Of a stretch of 64,000 nt of DNA, positions 43,703 through 53,136 are shown piece after piece. The notes below the pieces were generated by a model. It did not search any database. It saw only the letters and a program-made list of their open reading frames with translations, and was not told the DNA's origin. Origin of the DNA: Variovorax sp. PBL-H6 (GTDB lineage: Bacteria; Pseudomonadota; Gammaproteobacteria; Burkholderiales; Burkholderiaceae_C); contig NZ_LR594659.1 of NCBI RefSeq assembly GCF_901827155.1, positions 2,418,001-2,482,000 of the forward strand, given 5' to 3'. The position numbers and the translations under genes are program-made. Within the stretch, counting starts at the first letter, position 1. Each line of letters starts with the position of its first letter.

Positions 43703-45370
43703 TCACGGATCCAGCTCCGAGAGCAACGCGCGCAGCATCTCGATCTCTTTCTCGATCTCGGCTTCGATGGCGGCGAGTTCGTCGAGGAGCTCGCGCGGGT
43801 CCTGGTGTTCGATCTGCGAGGGGCTCATCGGCCGGTAGCGGCTGGCCGAGAGGCCGAAGTCGTTCGCGCGCAGCGCCTCTGCATCGGCGAACCACCATTT
43901 CTCGTGCCATTCGGCGGCGGGGTCGCGCGCCTGCCAGCGCGCCCATGCCGCCTCGCGTCCGATGAAGGCCTGCGCGAGCGCGGGCAGGTCGTCGGACTCG
44001 ATGGGCGTGTCGTGGTTGGCGTCGAGCCGGTAGCCGTCGTCCTCGGCATGCAGGAACATCACGCGTTGCGTGCGGCCGCCCCGGCGGAAGAAGAGCACCG
44101 AGGTCTTCACGCCCGAATAGGGCTGGAACACGCCTCCCGGCAGGCTCATCACCGCCTCGACGCAATGCTGCTCGATCAATTGGCTGCGCAGCTCGCGGTG
44201 CGCGATCGTGGAACCGAAGAGCACGCCCTCGGGCACCACCACCGCGGCCCGGCCGTCGGGGCGCAGGCTGTCGAGCATGTACTTGAGGAACAGCAACTCG
44301 GTCGCGCTGCTGCTGCCGAGCTTCACCTCGTCGACGATGCGGTCCTTGTCGATGCGGCCGGAGAAGGGCGGATTCGCGAGCACGACGTGGAAGCCTTCGC
44401 CGGGCATGCCCAGCCGCGTCTTGACCTTTTCATCGAGCAGTGTCGTCAGCACATTGCGCTGCAGGATGCGTACATGGGCCAGGCCGCGCAGCGTGAGGTT
44501 CATGGTCGCCAGCCGCACCATCTTCGGGTCGACGTCGTTGCCGAAAAAGCTGCCGCGCTGCAGCGTGGCAAGCTGTGCATCCGAGAGCAGGTCGCCCATG
44601 CCCCGACGGTGAGTCTTGCCCTCGAGCTCGGCTTCCACGATGCTGTCTGGAGAAGAGTTGGCCAGCCGCATGTGGTTGTAGGCCGCCACCAGGAAGCCGG
44701 CGGTGCCCGCGGCCGGGTCGTAGACGGTCTCGCCCACCTTCGGATCGATCATCTCGACGATGGCGCGGATCACGTGGCGCGGCGTGCGGAACTGGCCCAG
44801 CTCGCCGGCCTGCTTCATCTGGCGCAGCACGTGCTCGAACAAGTCGCCCTTGGTGTCCGCATCGGCCTGGTCCAGGCGCAGGTCGCTGACCAGGCGCACG
44901 ACTTGCGTCAGCACCGTCGGCTCGTCGATGCCCAGGCGCGCGCCGCGCATGAAGTCATGGGCGGAGGCCTCGCCGATCTCGGCGAAGAAGGGAAAGACCT
45001 CGTCGCGCACGAAGCGCACCAGCGCCTCGCCCGACAGCGCCTGCGACCACCACGACCAGCGAAAGCGGCTGCGCGGAACGCAGGTCTGGCCGGAGTGCAG
45101 GATGGTCACCGACTGCATTGCATCGGGCGCGCCCGGCACATGCGCGTTGGCCGGGTTGCGCAGCTCCCATTCGCCGTCGAACAGGCTGCGGAAGGGAACG
45201 TCGAGCACCTCCGCGCGCGCCTTCGCGTCGGCGTCGAGGCCCTGGACCAGGTAGAAGAAGAACAGGAAGCAGAGCTGTTCGGTGTTGCCGACGGGATCCG
45301 GATAGCCGCCGCCAAAGAGGTAGTCGCGAATCTGGTCGATCGACCGTCGCATGTCGGCAGTCAGGGGCAT
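43703..45370 (-). CDS. hsdM: Type I restriction-modification DNA methyltransferase subunit
   Basis: 555 residues, N6-adenine methyltransferase. N-terminal helical HsdM domain (RRSIDQIRDYLFGGGYPD, FFFYLVQGLDADAKARAE), then GQFRTPRHVIRAIVEMIDP, SAM motif DPAAGTAGFL (218-227), the catalytic NPPF (333-336), and C-terminal coiled coil EIEKEIEMLRALLSEL. All key motifs are intact. With HsdS it should methylate DNA. No hsdR lies on either side: upstream is a divergent aspartoacylase gene, downstream only remnants. Confidence 0.92.
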   Translation of the reverse strand: MPLTADMRRSIDQIRDYLFGGGYPDPVGNTEQLCFLFFFYLVQGLDADAKARAEVLDVPFRSLFDGEWELRNPANAHVPGAPDAMQSVTILHSGQTCVPRSRFRWSWWSQALSGEALVRFVRDEVFPFFAEIGEASAHDFMRGARLGIDEPTVLTQVVRLVSDLRLDQADADTKGDLFEHVLRQMKQAGELGQFRTPRHVIRAIVEMIDPKVGETVYDPAAGTAGFLVAAYNHMRLANSSPDSIVEAELEGKTHRRGMGDLLSDAQLATLQRGSFFGNDVDPKMVRLATMNLTLRGLAHVRILQRNVLTTLLDEKVKTRLGMPGEGFHVVLANPPFSGRIDKDRIVDEVKLGSSSATELLFLKYMLDSLRPDGRAAVVVPEGVLFGSTIAHRELRSQLIEQHCVEAVMSLPGGVFQPYSGVKTSVLFFRRGGRTQRVMFLHAEDDGYRLDANHDTPIESDDLPALAQAFIGREAAWARWQARDPAAEWHEKWWFADAEALRANDFGLSASRYRPMSPSQIEHQDPRELLDELAAIEAEIEKEIEMLRALLSELDP

Positions 45371-45498
45371 GGGGGAAGGGGGCTCGAAAACATTTTGTTG
45401 TGGGCGCGAGTCTACGAGGCAAATGGGAGGCGGCCGCAGCCCGTTGCTGGAGCAAACTAAAGGACTCCTATCACCACAGGCCGCAGCGCCACTCTGCC

Positions 45499-46437
45499 AT
45501 GACAGCGATCCTCCCGCGCCTCGAAGTCGTCCAGCGCGATCTCTCCGCCTACCGCCAGGGCAACATCGGCGTCGACTACGTCCACCGCTTCGAGTCCGGG
45601 AAGCCGGGCCCGCATGTGCTGATCAACGCGTTGACCCATGGCAACGAGATCTGCGGGATGGTGGCCGCCACGCGTCTGCTCGACAGCGGCGTGCGCCCGA
45701 GGATCGGCACGCTCACGGTGAGCTTCGCCCACGTGGAGGCGTACAACACCTTCGACGCGGAGAAGCCGTTCGAGAACCGGCAACTGGTGCACAACCTCAA
45801 CCGCGTCTGGTCCGACGAATGGCTGGAGGGCCCGGAGGACAGCCCCGAGTTGCGCAGGGCCCGCGCTCTGCGGCCGGTGGTGGCCGCGGCCGACCATATC
45901 CTCGATTTGCATTCCACCAGCCAGGACGTGGTGCCCTTCTGGGTCTACCCCGCTTTCGCGCGCAACGCGGCAGTGGCGCTGGCGATCGGCCGGCCCTCGG
46001 TGCACCTGGTGATGCCCCAGGGCCTCGGGTCGGGCACGCCGCTGATTCAGCATGGCCGCCACGGCGAGGACGACGGCCCTGCCGGCGCGGCGCTGGTTGC
46101 CGAGTGCGGACAGCATTTCCTGCAGGCGACGGCGGACCTCGCGGTGGCGGTGACTTTCGATTTCCTGGCTCATTTCGGCCTGATCGAACGCGAGGCCGAG
46201 GCGCCGGCGCGCGAGCCGCAGCGGCGCTTCGAGCTGCTGGAGACGCGCATGGTCAAGACGCCGGAATTCCGCTTCGTGCGGCCGCTCGTCGGCTTCGAGG
46301 TGTTTGCGAAGGACGAGCTGGTCGCCACAGATGGCGAAGAGGAAATCCGGGCCCCTTGCGACCATTGCACGGTGCTGATGCCGGCGCGGGTGCCGATCGT
46401 GGGGCGGGAGGGGGTTTACCTGACGCGGCCGGTGTAG
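45499..46437 (+). CDS. Succinylglutamate desuccinylase / aspartoacylase family protein
   Basis: 312 residues, zinc carboxypeptidase-like fold. Seen: VLINALTHGNEICGMVAATR with the zinc ligands His47 and Glu50, HNLNRVWSDEWLEG with substrate-binding Asn and Arg, DHILDLHSTSQDVVPFWVYP with the third ligand His138, and a C-terminal beta domain. Family members hydrolyse N-acyl amino acids such as N-acetylaspartate or N-succinylglutamate. No arginine-catabolism genes are adjacent, so the substrate stays open. Confidence 0.88.
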   Translation: MTAILPRLEVVQRDLSAYRQGNIGVDYVHRFESGKPGPHVLINALTHGNEICGMVAATRLLDSGVRPRIGTLTVSFAHVEAYNTFDAEKPFENRQLVHNLNRVWSDEWLEGPEDSPELRRARALRPVVAAADHILDLHSTSQDVVPFWVYPAFARNAAVALAIGRPSVHLVMPQGLGSGTPLIQHGRHGEDDGPAGAALVAECGQHFLQATADLAVAVTFDFLAHFGLIEREAEAPAREPQRRFELLETRMVKTPEFRFVRPLVGFEVFAKDELVATDGEEEIRAPCDHCTVLMPARVPIVGREGVYLTRPV

Positions 46438-46444
46438 CCGCCTC

Positions 46445-48244
46445 TTATTTTCCCCAGCTGTCCTTCATTCCGGCCGCGCGGTTGAACACCAGCCCGCCTG
46501 CTGCGCCGTGCCGGCTGTCGGGCACGAAGTACCCGTGCCGCTCGAATTGGAATGCCTGGCCGGCCGTGGTCCTGGCGAGCGCCGGTTCGACATAGGCTTG
46601 CGCCACCACCAGGCTGTTCGGGTTCAATTCGTCCTTCACTTCGCCGGCACCGGGTTGCGCTGCCGCGAACAGGCGCTCGTACAGCCTCACCTCGGCCGGC
46701 ACGGCATCGGCCGCGGCCACCCAGGTGATGTTGCCCTTGACCTTGATCGCGTCCGCGCCGGGCGTGCCGCTCTTGGTGTCGGGCACCAGCGTCGCCTGCA
46801 CCTCGACCAGCTTGCCTTCGGCATCGCGCGTGCCGCCCGTGCATTCGATGACGTGGCCGTACTTGAGGCGCACCTTGTTGCCGGGGAAGAGCCGGAAGAA
46901 GCCCTTCGGCTGCACGTCCTCGTAGTCGGTGCGCTCGATCCAGACCTCGCGGCCCAGCTTGAAGCTGCGCTTGCCCATGTCGGGATGGTGCGGGTGCACG
47001 GGCGCGGTGCATTCGTCGAGGAAGCCGGCCCCCATCAGCTCGTCCCAGTTGGTGATGACCAGCCGGACCGGGTCGAGCACGGCCATCGCGCGCGGTGCCA
47101 CGGGGTCGAGCGTGTCGCGCAGGGCCGCCTCGAGGCTGGCGTAGTCGATCCAGCCGCCCGACTTGGTGACGCCAGAGCGTTCGCAGAAGAGCTTCAGTGC
47201 TTCCGGCGTGTAGCCGCGTCGGCGCAGGCCGGCCAGGGTGGGCATGCGGGGGTCGTCCCAGCCGTCCACGTGGCCTTCCTCGACCAGTTGGCGCAGGCGG
47301 CGCTTGCTCGTGATCACGTGGGTGACGTTGAGGCGTGCGAACTCGTACTGGCGCGGATGCGGCGAGGCGATGAGACCGCCCTCGGCCAGGCGATCCAGCA
47401 GCCAGTCGTAGAACGGGCGCTGGTCCTCGAACTCCAGCGTGCAGATGCTGTGGGTGATCTGCTCCAGCGCGTCCTCGATGGGATGGGCAAAGGTGTACAT
47501 CGGGTAGATGCACCACTTGTCGCCGGTGTTGTGGTGGGTCGCACGGCGAATGCGGTAGAGCGCTGGGTCCCGCATGTTGATGTTGGGACTGGCCATGTCG
47601 ATCTTCGCGCGCAGCACGGCGGCGCCGTCGGGCAGTTGGCCGTCGCGCATGGCGCGGAAGCGCGCGAGGTTCTCGTCGGCCGTGCGGTTGCGGTAGGGGC
47701 TGTCGGTGCCGGGCGTGTTGAAGTCGCCGCGGGTCGCGCGGATCTGCTCGGCGCTCTGTTCGTCGACGTAGGCCAGGCTGGCGCCGATAAGGTGCTCGGC
47801 CGCGCGGTACATGAAGTCGAAGTAGTTGCTGGCGAAGTAGACGTGCTCGCTGGGCTGGCCGGGCCGGGCCGGATCGTCGGCGAGGCTGCAGTCGTAGCCC
47901 AGCCATTTCACCGCGTCGCGGATGGCGTCGACGTATTCCTGCTCCTCTTTCTCGGGATTGGTGTCGTCATAGCGCAGGTGGCATACGCCGCCGTATTCGC
48001 GGGCGAGCTCGAAGTTGAGCCAGATGCTCTTGGCATGGCCGATGTGCAGGTAGCCGTTGGGCTCCGGAGGGAAACGCAGGCGCACGCGGGCCGGGTCCTG
48101 CATGCCCTGGGCATGGTGCGCGGCGTCACCTGGGGAGCCGCCCCAGCAGCGGCCGGCGTAGTGGCCCTGCTGGAGGTCGTTTTCAATGACGTGGCGCAGG
48201 AAATTGCTGGGTTTCGCGGGGTCGTGGTCGGCAGCGGAAGTCAT
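46445..48244 (-). CDS. glnS: Glutaminyl-tRNA synthetase
   Basis: 599 residues, class I aminoacyl-tRNA synthetase charging tRNA-Gln. Seen: FPPEPNGYLHIGHAKSIWLN with the HIGH motif (67-70), CHLRYDDTNPEKEEQEYVDA, the KMSKS equivalent VITSKRRLRQLVEEG, and C-terminal anticodon-binding beta-barrels ending FNRAAGMKDSWGK. The N-terminal segment with CWGGSPGDAAHHAQGMQDPA is normal for betaproteobacteria. Start ATG at 48244. It is convergent with the aspartoacylase-like gene, with seven bases between them. Confidence 0.96.
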   Translation of the reverse strand: MTSAADHDPAKPSNFLRHVIENDLQQGHYAGRCWGGSPGDAAHHAQGMQDPARVRLRFPPEPNGYLHIGHAKSIWLNFELAREYGGVCHLRYDDTNPEKEEQEYVDAIRDAVKWLGYDCSLADDPARPGQPSEHVYFASNYFDFMYRAAEHLIGASLAYVDEQSAEQIRATRGDFNTPGTDSPYRNRTADENLARFRAMRDGQLPDGAAVLRAKIDMASPNINMRDPALYRIRRATHHNTGDKWCIYPMYTFAHPIEDALEQITHSICTLEFEDQRPFYDWLLDRLAEGGLIASPHPRQYEFARLNVTHVITSKRRLRQLVEEGHVDGWDDPRMPTLAGLRRRGYTPEALKLFCERSGVTKSGGWIDYASLEAALRDTLDPVAPRAMAVLDPVRLVITNWDELMGAGFLDECTAPVHPHHPDMGKRSFKLGREVWIERTDYEDVQPKGFFRLFPGNKVRLKYGHVIECTGGTRDAEGKLVEVQATLVPDTKSGTPGADAIKVKGNITWVAAADAVPAEVRLYERLFAAAQPGAGEVKDELNPNSLVVAQAYVEPALARTTAGQAFQFERHGYFVPDSRHGAAGGLVFNRAAGMKDSWGK

Positions 48245-48380
48245 CTCTTCATTCTAGGTGCCGCTTCTTCGGGGTTACTTTTGGAAACGTTCTTCACGGG
48301 GCAGTGTGAACCGCGTTGACATTTCCTGCGTTCAATACAGGCATGGACGCACGGCGTCCCCCCTAACAAGGAGTCCCACC

Positions 48381-48722
48381 ATGAGTCTCACCCGTTCCAC
48401 TTTCTTCAAATGGGCTGCCGTCGGCGCCGTCGCAGCCGGCGCGCTGTTCACCGCCGCTTCGGCCAATGCCCGCGGCGACGTGAGCTGGTCGGTCGGTATC
48501 AGCGCTCCGGGCGTCGCGGTCGGCGTGGCGGCTCCCCCCGCGTACTACGCGCCACCGCCTGTGTACTACCGCCCGGCTGCTCCGGTGTACTACGCCCCGC
48601 CGCCGCCGGTCTACTACCGTCCGGCCCCGGTGTATTACGGCCCGCCGCCGGTGTACTACGGCCCGCCGCGGGGCTACTATCGCGGGCATGGCCACGGACG
48701 CGGCCACGGCCACTGGCGTTGA
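48381..48722 (+). CDS. Small secreted Tyr/Pro-repeat protein
   Basis: 113 residues. Signal peptide RSTFFKWAAVGAVAAGALFT ending ASANA, then a short beta-like part (DVSWSVGISAPGVAVGVAAP). Next come about seven copies of a (A/P)-P-x-x-Y-Y motif such as YYAPPPVYYRPAAPVYY, and a Gly/His/Arg tail. Similar proteins are common in Burkholderiales as envelope proteins of unknown function. A good AAGGAG site precedes ATG at 48381. A terminator follows 37 bp after the stop. Confidence 0.82.
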   Translation: MSLTRSTFFKWAAVGAVAAGALFTAASANARGDVSWSVGISAPGVAVGVAAPPAYYAPPPVYYRPAAPVYYAPPPPVYYRPAPVYYGPPPVYYGPPRGYYRGHGHGRGHGHWR

Positions 48723-48759
48723 TCGCCGGCAGCCACGATTGCCTGCTGTCACATGAAAG

Positions 48760-48784
48760 AACCGGCCCTCGCGGCCGGTTTTTT
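48760..48784. terminator. Intrinsic terminator, probably bidirectional
   Basis: AACCGGCC (48760-48767), loop CTCGC, GGCCGGTT (48773-48780), then TTTT. Eight perfect base pairs and a T-run serve the plus-strand repeat-protein gene. An A-rich stretch on the left (GAAAGAA) gives a weaker T-run for the convergent response-regulator gene. Confidence 0.88.
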
Positions 48785-48804
48785 CATGGGGCTCGACGGA
48801 GAGC

Positions 48805-49653
48805 TCACATGGCCTTGAAGAGGTGGGCATAAAGCCGGCTGACCGGAATTTTCTCGGGTCGGCCACGCAAGGCAAGGTGCAGTTTGCCGGCCTCGTCCCG
48901 GTGCACCGATTCGATCGCGTCGCTGCGCACCACCATCGCCCGATGCACCTGCCAGAACACGCCCGCGTCGAGCTGCGGCAGCAACTGCTTGAGCGGGGTG
49001 CGGATCAGGTACTCGCGCGAAGCGGTGAGCACGCGCACGTACTTGTCGGCGGCCTCGAAGTACTGCACCTCTTCGACGGGCACCATGCGCACGGTGCTGC
49101 CTGCAGTGCCCGCTTCGCTGGCCGCGATCAGCTTGAGCGGCGCTGAGCCGCCCGCCACCCCCGGAAGGGTGGCCGCGCTACCTGCCGCCGCCAGCAGTTG
49201 GCGCCACTGCGACAGCGTGCCCGCCAGCGCATCTTCGGCGCTGGACGGGGAGCCATTGCGCTGTGGTGGCTCCAGGTTCTGGCGCAGCCGCGCGACGGTG
49301 CGCCGGAGCCGCTCCGGCTGCACCGGCTTCAGCACATAGTCGATGGCCTGCGTATCGAAGGCCCGGGCGGCATATTCATCGTAGGCGGTCACGAAGACCA
49401 GCTGCGGCATCGGCGCCTCGTCGGCGGGCCAGGCGTCGGCCAGCTCCGCTGCGGCGGCCAGGCCGTCCTGCCCCGGCATGCGGATGTCCAAGAACAGCAC
49501 CTGGGGCAGAAGTCGCAACGCCTCGCGCACCGCGCTGTGGCCATCGGCCACGGTGGCGAGCACGTCGAGCTCGGGCCAGGTGGCGGCCAGCTCGGCGCGC
49601 AGGGCCTGCGCCAGCAGGGGTTCGTCTTCGGCGATGAGGGCGGTGGTCTTCAT
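48805..49653 (-). CDS. LytTR-family response regulator
   Basis: 282 residues. Receiver domain: TALIAEDEPLLAQALRAELA with the acidic pair, phospho-site Asp in VLFLDIRMPGQDGL, VFVTAYDEYAARAFDTQAID and YVLKPVQPERL with the switch Lys. LytTR DNA-binding domain at the end: VQYFEAADKYVRVLTASREY, FWQVHRAMVVRSDAIESV and KIPVSRLYAHLF. AlgR/LytR type. It overlaps the histidine kinase gene upstream by four bases, so the two form a pair. Confidence 0.93.
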   Translation of the reverse strand: MKTTALIAEDEPLLAQALRAELAATWPELDVLATVADGHSAVREALRLLPQVLFLDIRMPGQDGLAAAAELADAWPADEAPMPQLVFVTAYDEYAARAFDTQAIDYVLKPVQPERLRRTVARLRQNLEPPQRNGSPSSAEDALAGTLSQWRQLLAAAGSAATLPGVAGGSAPLKLIAASEAGTAGSTVRMVPVEEVQYFEAADKYVRVLTASREYLIRTPLKQLLPQLDAGVFWQVHRAMVVRSDAIESVHRDEAGKLHLALRGRPEKIPVSRLYAHLFKAM

Positions 49654-50717
49654 GCGGGCAACGGGAGGATGATGGTGGCGCAGGTGCCGCCGGCCGGATG
49701 CGGTGTCAGCTGCAGGGCGCTTTCCGCCCCGTAAACCGTGGCGAGGCGTTCTCGCACCTGCGACAGGCCGAAGCCGCCGTCGGGGGCAGGCGGCCTGGTG
49801 CTTTCCGAGATCCCTACGCCGGTGTCGCGCACCTCGATCACCAGCCGCCGGCCTTCGCGCCGCGCGCCGATGGTGATCTCGCCGCCCTCGACCTTCGGCT
49901 CCAGTCCGTGGCGGATCGCATTCTCCACCAGCGGCTGCAGCAGCAGTGGCGGCACCGGCACCTCGCGCAGATCGTCAGGCAGCTCGAGCCGGCAGGCGAG
50001 CCGCGGGCCCATGCGCACGGACATCAGCTCCAGGTAGTCGCCGAGGCGCTGGAACTCGGCCGCCAGCGGATGCGCAAGCGCGCGAGAGCCGCTGAGCGTC
50101 ACGCGCAGGTAGCTGTTGAGGCGGTCGAGCATGGCCACGGCGCGCGGCGGATCGGTGGCGATCAGCACGCGCAGGTTGGCCAGCGTGTTGAAAAGCATGT
50201 GCGGCTCGAGCTGGGTTTCCAGCAGCTTGAGGCGCGCATCCGCGGCGTCGCGCTGGGCCAGCGCGATCTCGCCCTCGAGGAACTTGCTCTTGCCGCGGCT
50301 GTAGTAGAAGTAGCAGATGACCACGCCGGCCGCCACCGTGATCAGCGCCGTGGAGGCGAGCTTGTCGCGCGAGAGGCTCAGGAATTCCAGCAGGGGCTTG
50401 CCGGTCCAGGCGTCTCCGATCGCATTGCCGCCCAGGAAGCCGGCCACGATGCCGGCAACGACCAGCGCCACGCCGCGCCAGCCGTGCGGCCAGGGCGTGG
50501 CATCGCGGCCGGCGAGCAGCAGCCGGCCGACGTCGACGACCAGCCAGCTGATGAGCCCGATCGAGAGCGAATAGACGAACTGCGGCGCCCAGCCGCCACG
50601 GCCCGAGATCGACAGCGCGACCGCGATGACGCAGCAGAAGCCCGCGGTCGAGATGCCGTGCCGCAGCACGTGCCGGAGATTCTCCGGCGAGAAGTTGCGT
50701 GCCAGCGTCTCGCTCAC
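49650..50717 (-). CDS. LytS-like membrane histidine kinase
   Basis: 355 residues. About four membrane helices in the first 150 residues, then the His_kinase domain with LLETQLEPHMLFNTLANLRV (phospho-acceptor His in EPHMLFN) and LPPLLLQPLVENAIRHGLEP-like VPPLLLQPLVENAIRHGLEP, plus the ATPase part VIEVRDTGVGI and GGFGLSQVRERL. The start GTG at 50717 overlaps the stop of the 2TM gene (GTGA). It is the cognate kinase of the LytTR regulator. Signal unknown. Confidence 0.92.
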   Translation of the reverse strand: MSETLARNFSPENLRHVLRHGISTAGFCCVIAVALSISGRGGWAPQFVYSLSIGLISWLVVDVGRLLLAGRDATPWPHGWRGVALVVAGIVAGFLGGNAIGDAWTGKPLLEFLSLSRDKLASTALITVAAGVVICYFYYSRGKSKFLEGEIALAQRDAADARLKLLETQLEPHMLFNTLANLRVLIATDPPRAVAMLDRLNSYLRVTLSGSRALAHPLAAEFQRLGDYLELMSVRMGPRLACRLELPDDLREVPVPPLLLQPLVENAIRHGLEPKVEGGEITIGARREGRRLVIEVRDTGVGISESTRPPAPDGGFGLSQVRERLATVYGAESALQLTPHPAGGTCATIILPLPA

Positions 50718-51007
50718 CCGCGGTCTCCGTCGCGCAGCGCCTTGCGCTCCCGTTCGAGCAGCCGATCGTAGAAATTGCCGCCCGGCGCCACGAAGAACAC
50801 CACGGCGCCGTGAATCAGCAGCCCCAGGCCCCAGCCGAGCAAGGGGTACATGGCCCAGTTCTGCCCGCGCGAGCTGGCCAGGATCACGAGGAACAGGTTG
50901 ACCAGCACGTAGACGGTGGCATGGATGTACCAGCCCATCTTGGCGCCGGCGCGGCGGCGGGCGAGGCGATCGAGGCGGTCCGTGGAGGGATGAAGGTCGT
51001 CGGTCAT
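50714..51007 (-). CDS. 2TM domain protein
   Basis: 97 residues. Basic N-terminus (LDRLARRRAGAKMGWYIHAT), then two hydrophobic helices: VYVLVNLFLVILASS and LGWGLGLLIHGAVVFFV, and a charged tail RLLERERKALRDGD. This is the pfam 2TM layout, often encoded beside LytS/LytTR genes. Its overlap with the kinase gene suggests a signalling or accessory role at the membrane (inference). Confidence 0.85.
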   Translation of the reverse strand: MTDDLHPSTDRLDRLARRRAGAKMGWYIHATVYVLVNLFLVILASSRGQNWAMYPLLGWGLGLLIHGAVVFFVAPGGNFYDRLLERERKALRDGDRG

Positions 51008-51082
51008 GTGGGTCTCCAATGGAACAGGGATTCTTGCGGAAGAAGAGGGCGAACGGACGGAAAGAAGGCGCACTCGTATCGG

Positions 51083-51610
51083 TCAGGCGCCGGCCACGGG
51101 CAGGGCGCCGCGGTCCTCGCGAATCGCCAGCTTCCACAGGCGCAGCGCCCGTGCGGCGAAGATGCCGCTGAAGGCGCCGTACAGGGTGCCGATGCCCAGC
51201 GCGAAGCCGGTATGGTGCGCCACCTCCGGATGCATCGCCAGCAGCACGCCCACCGCGTACTTGGTGAAGAAGATGCCCATCATCAGCGCCAGCGGCGCGG
51301 CAGTGCCGGGCAGGTGGAAGGTGCGGGTCGCCGCGTCGTACCGCGTGGCGGCGGGCAGCGGCCAGCGCTGCACGGTCAGCAGCAGCACGGTGACTGCGCC
51401 GGCCCATCCCAGCAGGGCGACGGGCGAATCGCCGAAGGCCGAGAGCATCCCGTAGAAGGACAGCCCGACCATTGCGACGGGCAGCAGCGTCACCCGGACC
51501 AGGCTCACGCTGCTGGCGAAGAGTTGCTTGAGGCCCAGCCACACGAGCAGGGCGAAGAGCAGGAACACCCAGCGGGGCGTGTGGGAAAGGATCTGGGTCA
51601 GCATCATCAT
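51083..51610 (-). CDS. DUF6622-type integral membrane protein
   Basis: 175 residues with five or six hydrophobic helices. Start MLTQILSHTPRWVFLLFALL, followed by VWLGLKQLFASSVSLVRVTL, both typical of this Burkholderiales membrane family. The centre has ATRYDAATRTFHLPGTAAPL, a beta-like loop. First gene of the operon leading to the LytS/LytTR pair. Function unknown. Confidence 0.78.
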   Translation of the reverse strand: MMMLTQILSHTPRWVFLLFALLVWLGLKQLFASSVSLVRVTLLPVAMVGLSFYGMLSAFGDSPVALLGWAGAVTVLLLTVQRWPLPAATRYDAATRTFHLPGTAAPLALMMGIFFTKYAVGVLLAMHPEVAHHTGFALGIGTLYGAFSGIFAARALRLWKLAIREDRGALPVAGA

Positions 51611-51842
51611 GGTGTTTTCTCCTTGAAGGGTTATGGAAGCGTCGATGGGGTGGACTGTGCCGGCCGCCCCGCGCGCCTTCCATGCCCTTGCGACGAACTG
51701 CAGCGGACCGGCGCGAGTTGCAATCCGATGTCGCCGGACGCACTGCGCAACGCCGGCTTTACCGTGGCTTTACGGTTGGTAGGAACTGGGCGCTACGATT
51801 CGACGCTCCACTAAGGGCTGCTTGCGAACCGCCCCGTTGCCG

Positions 51843-53126
51843 ATGCCTTCTCCCATCCCAGAGCCCCCTGCCACCGCCCCCCTCGCCGAACCGCCTGCGC
51901 CGCGGCCGCCTTCGCGACGAAGGCGCTGGCTGGGCAGCCTGGTCGCGCTGCTGCTCGTGGTGGTCCTCGGTGGGGTGGCCTGGTACCTGATCAAGCGCTC
52001 GGGCGAGCCGGCTGCCGGCCGTGGCAGCTTCGGGGCGCCGGGCTCGACCGTCGGCCATGCGGTCGCGCGCCGGGCCGAACTGCCGGTGACCATCGATGCG
52101 CTCGGGACCGTGACGCCGCTGGCGACCATCACCCTGAAGCCGCAGGTCGGGGGCGTGCTCACCGAGGTGCTCTTCACCGAGGGCCAGTCGGTCACCAAGG
52201 GCCAGTTGCTGGCCCGCATCGATCCGCGGCCCTACGAGCAGGCGCTGATGCAGGCCCAGGGCACGCGCGTGCGCGACGAGGCGCAGCTGGAGGCCGCGCG
52301 CGTGACGCTGGCGCGCTACCGCACGCTGCTGACGCAGGATTCCATCGCGCGCCAGGATGTCGACACCCAGGCCGCGCTGGTCAAGCAGCTCGAAGGCACG
52401 GTGACCACCGATCGCGCCTCGGAGGCCGCGGCCAGGCTCAACGTCGAATACACGCGCATCACGGCGCCGGTGGCCGGGCGCATCGGCCTGCGCACGGTCG
52501 ATCCCGGCAACACGGTGACGGCGAACGCGAGCACCGGGATCGCGGTGATCACGCAGATGAACCCCATCGACGTGCAGTTCGCCGTGCCGCAGGACCGCCT
52601 GCCGGACATCCAGGCGCAGCTCGCCAAGGGCTTGGCGCTGCCGGTCAAGGCGATGGACCGCACGCGCAGCACCACGCTGGACACCGGCACTTTCTCCACG
52701 CTGGACAACGTCGTGGACACCAGCACCGGCACCGTCAAGGGGAAGGCCCGCTTCGGCAATGCCCAGACGACGCTGTTTCCCAACCAGTTCGTCAATGTGC
52801 AGATGACCCTGCGCACGATCGACGCGGTCGTGGTGCCGGTGACCGCGGTGCGCACGGGACCGACGGGGAGCTATGTCTACGTGATCAACGAGGACCGCAC
52901 CGTCTCCATGCGGACGGTCAAGCGGGGCGAGTCGACCGTCGAGCTGGCGGCGATCAGCGAGGGCTTGGCGGCCGGCGAGAAGGTGGTGACCGAAGGCGGC
53001 GACCGCCTGAAGGAGGGCGCGCAGGTGGTGCTGCAAGGGGACAAGCCGGCAGCTGGTCCACGCCCGGGCGCCTCCGGTCCGCGGGGCGCGCGCGGCGAGG
53101 GACGGCGCCGGGCGCCGCCGCAGTGA
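51843..53126 (+). CDS. mdtA: RND efflux periplasmic adaptor (MdtA-like)
   Basis: 427 residues. One N-terminal membrane helix ([20 protein letters not shown]), then the hairpin adaptor: [20 protein letters not shown] and [20 protein letters not shown] (lipoyl domain), a helical hairpin, [20 protein letters not shown], and a beta-barrel domain. A Gly/Pro/Arg-rich tail ends the protein. It bridges the inner-membrane pump and the outer-membrane channel. ATG at 51843 is preferred to an earlier TTG. First gene of the mdtABC-nodT operon, divergent from the DUF6622 gene. Confidence 0.92.
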   Translation: MPSPIPEPPATAPLAEPPAPRPPSRRRRWLGSLVALLLVVVLGGVAWYLIKRSGEPAAGRGSFGAPGSTVGHAVARRAELPVTIDALGTVTPLATITLKPQVGGVLTEVLFTEGQSVTKGQLLARIDPRPYEQALMQAQGTRVRDEAQLEAARVTLARYRTLLTQDSIARQDVDTQAALVKQLEGTVTTDRASEAAARLNVEYTRITAPVAGRIGLRTVDPGNTVTANASTGIAVITQMNPIDVQFAVPQDRLPDIQAQLAKGLALPVKAMDRTRSTTLDTGTFSTLDNVVDTSTGTVKGKARFGNAQTTLFPNQFVNVQMTLRTIDAVVVPVTAVRTGPTGSYVYVINEDRTVSMRTVKRGESTVELAAISEGLAAGEKVVTEGGDRLKEGAQVVLQGDKPAAGPRPGASGPRGARGEGRRRAPPQ

Positions 53127-53136
53127 GAGGGTGCTG

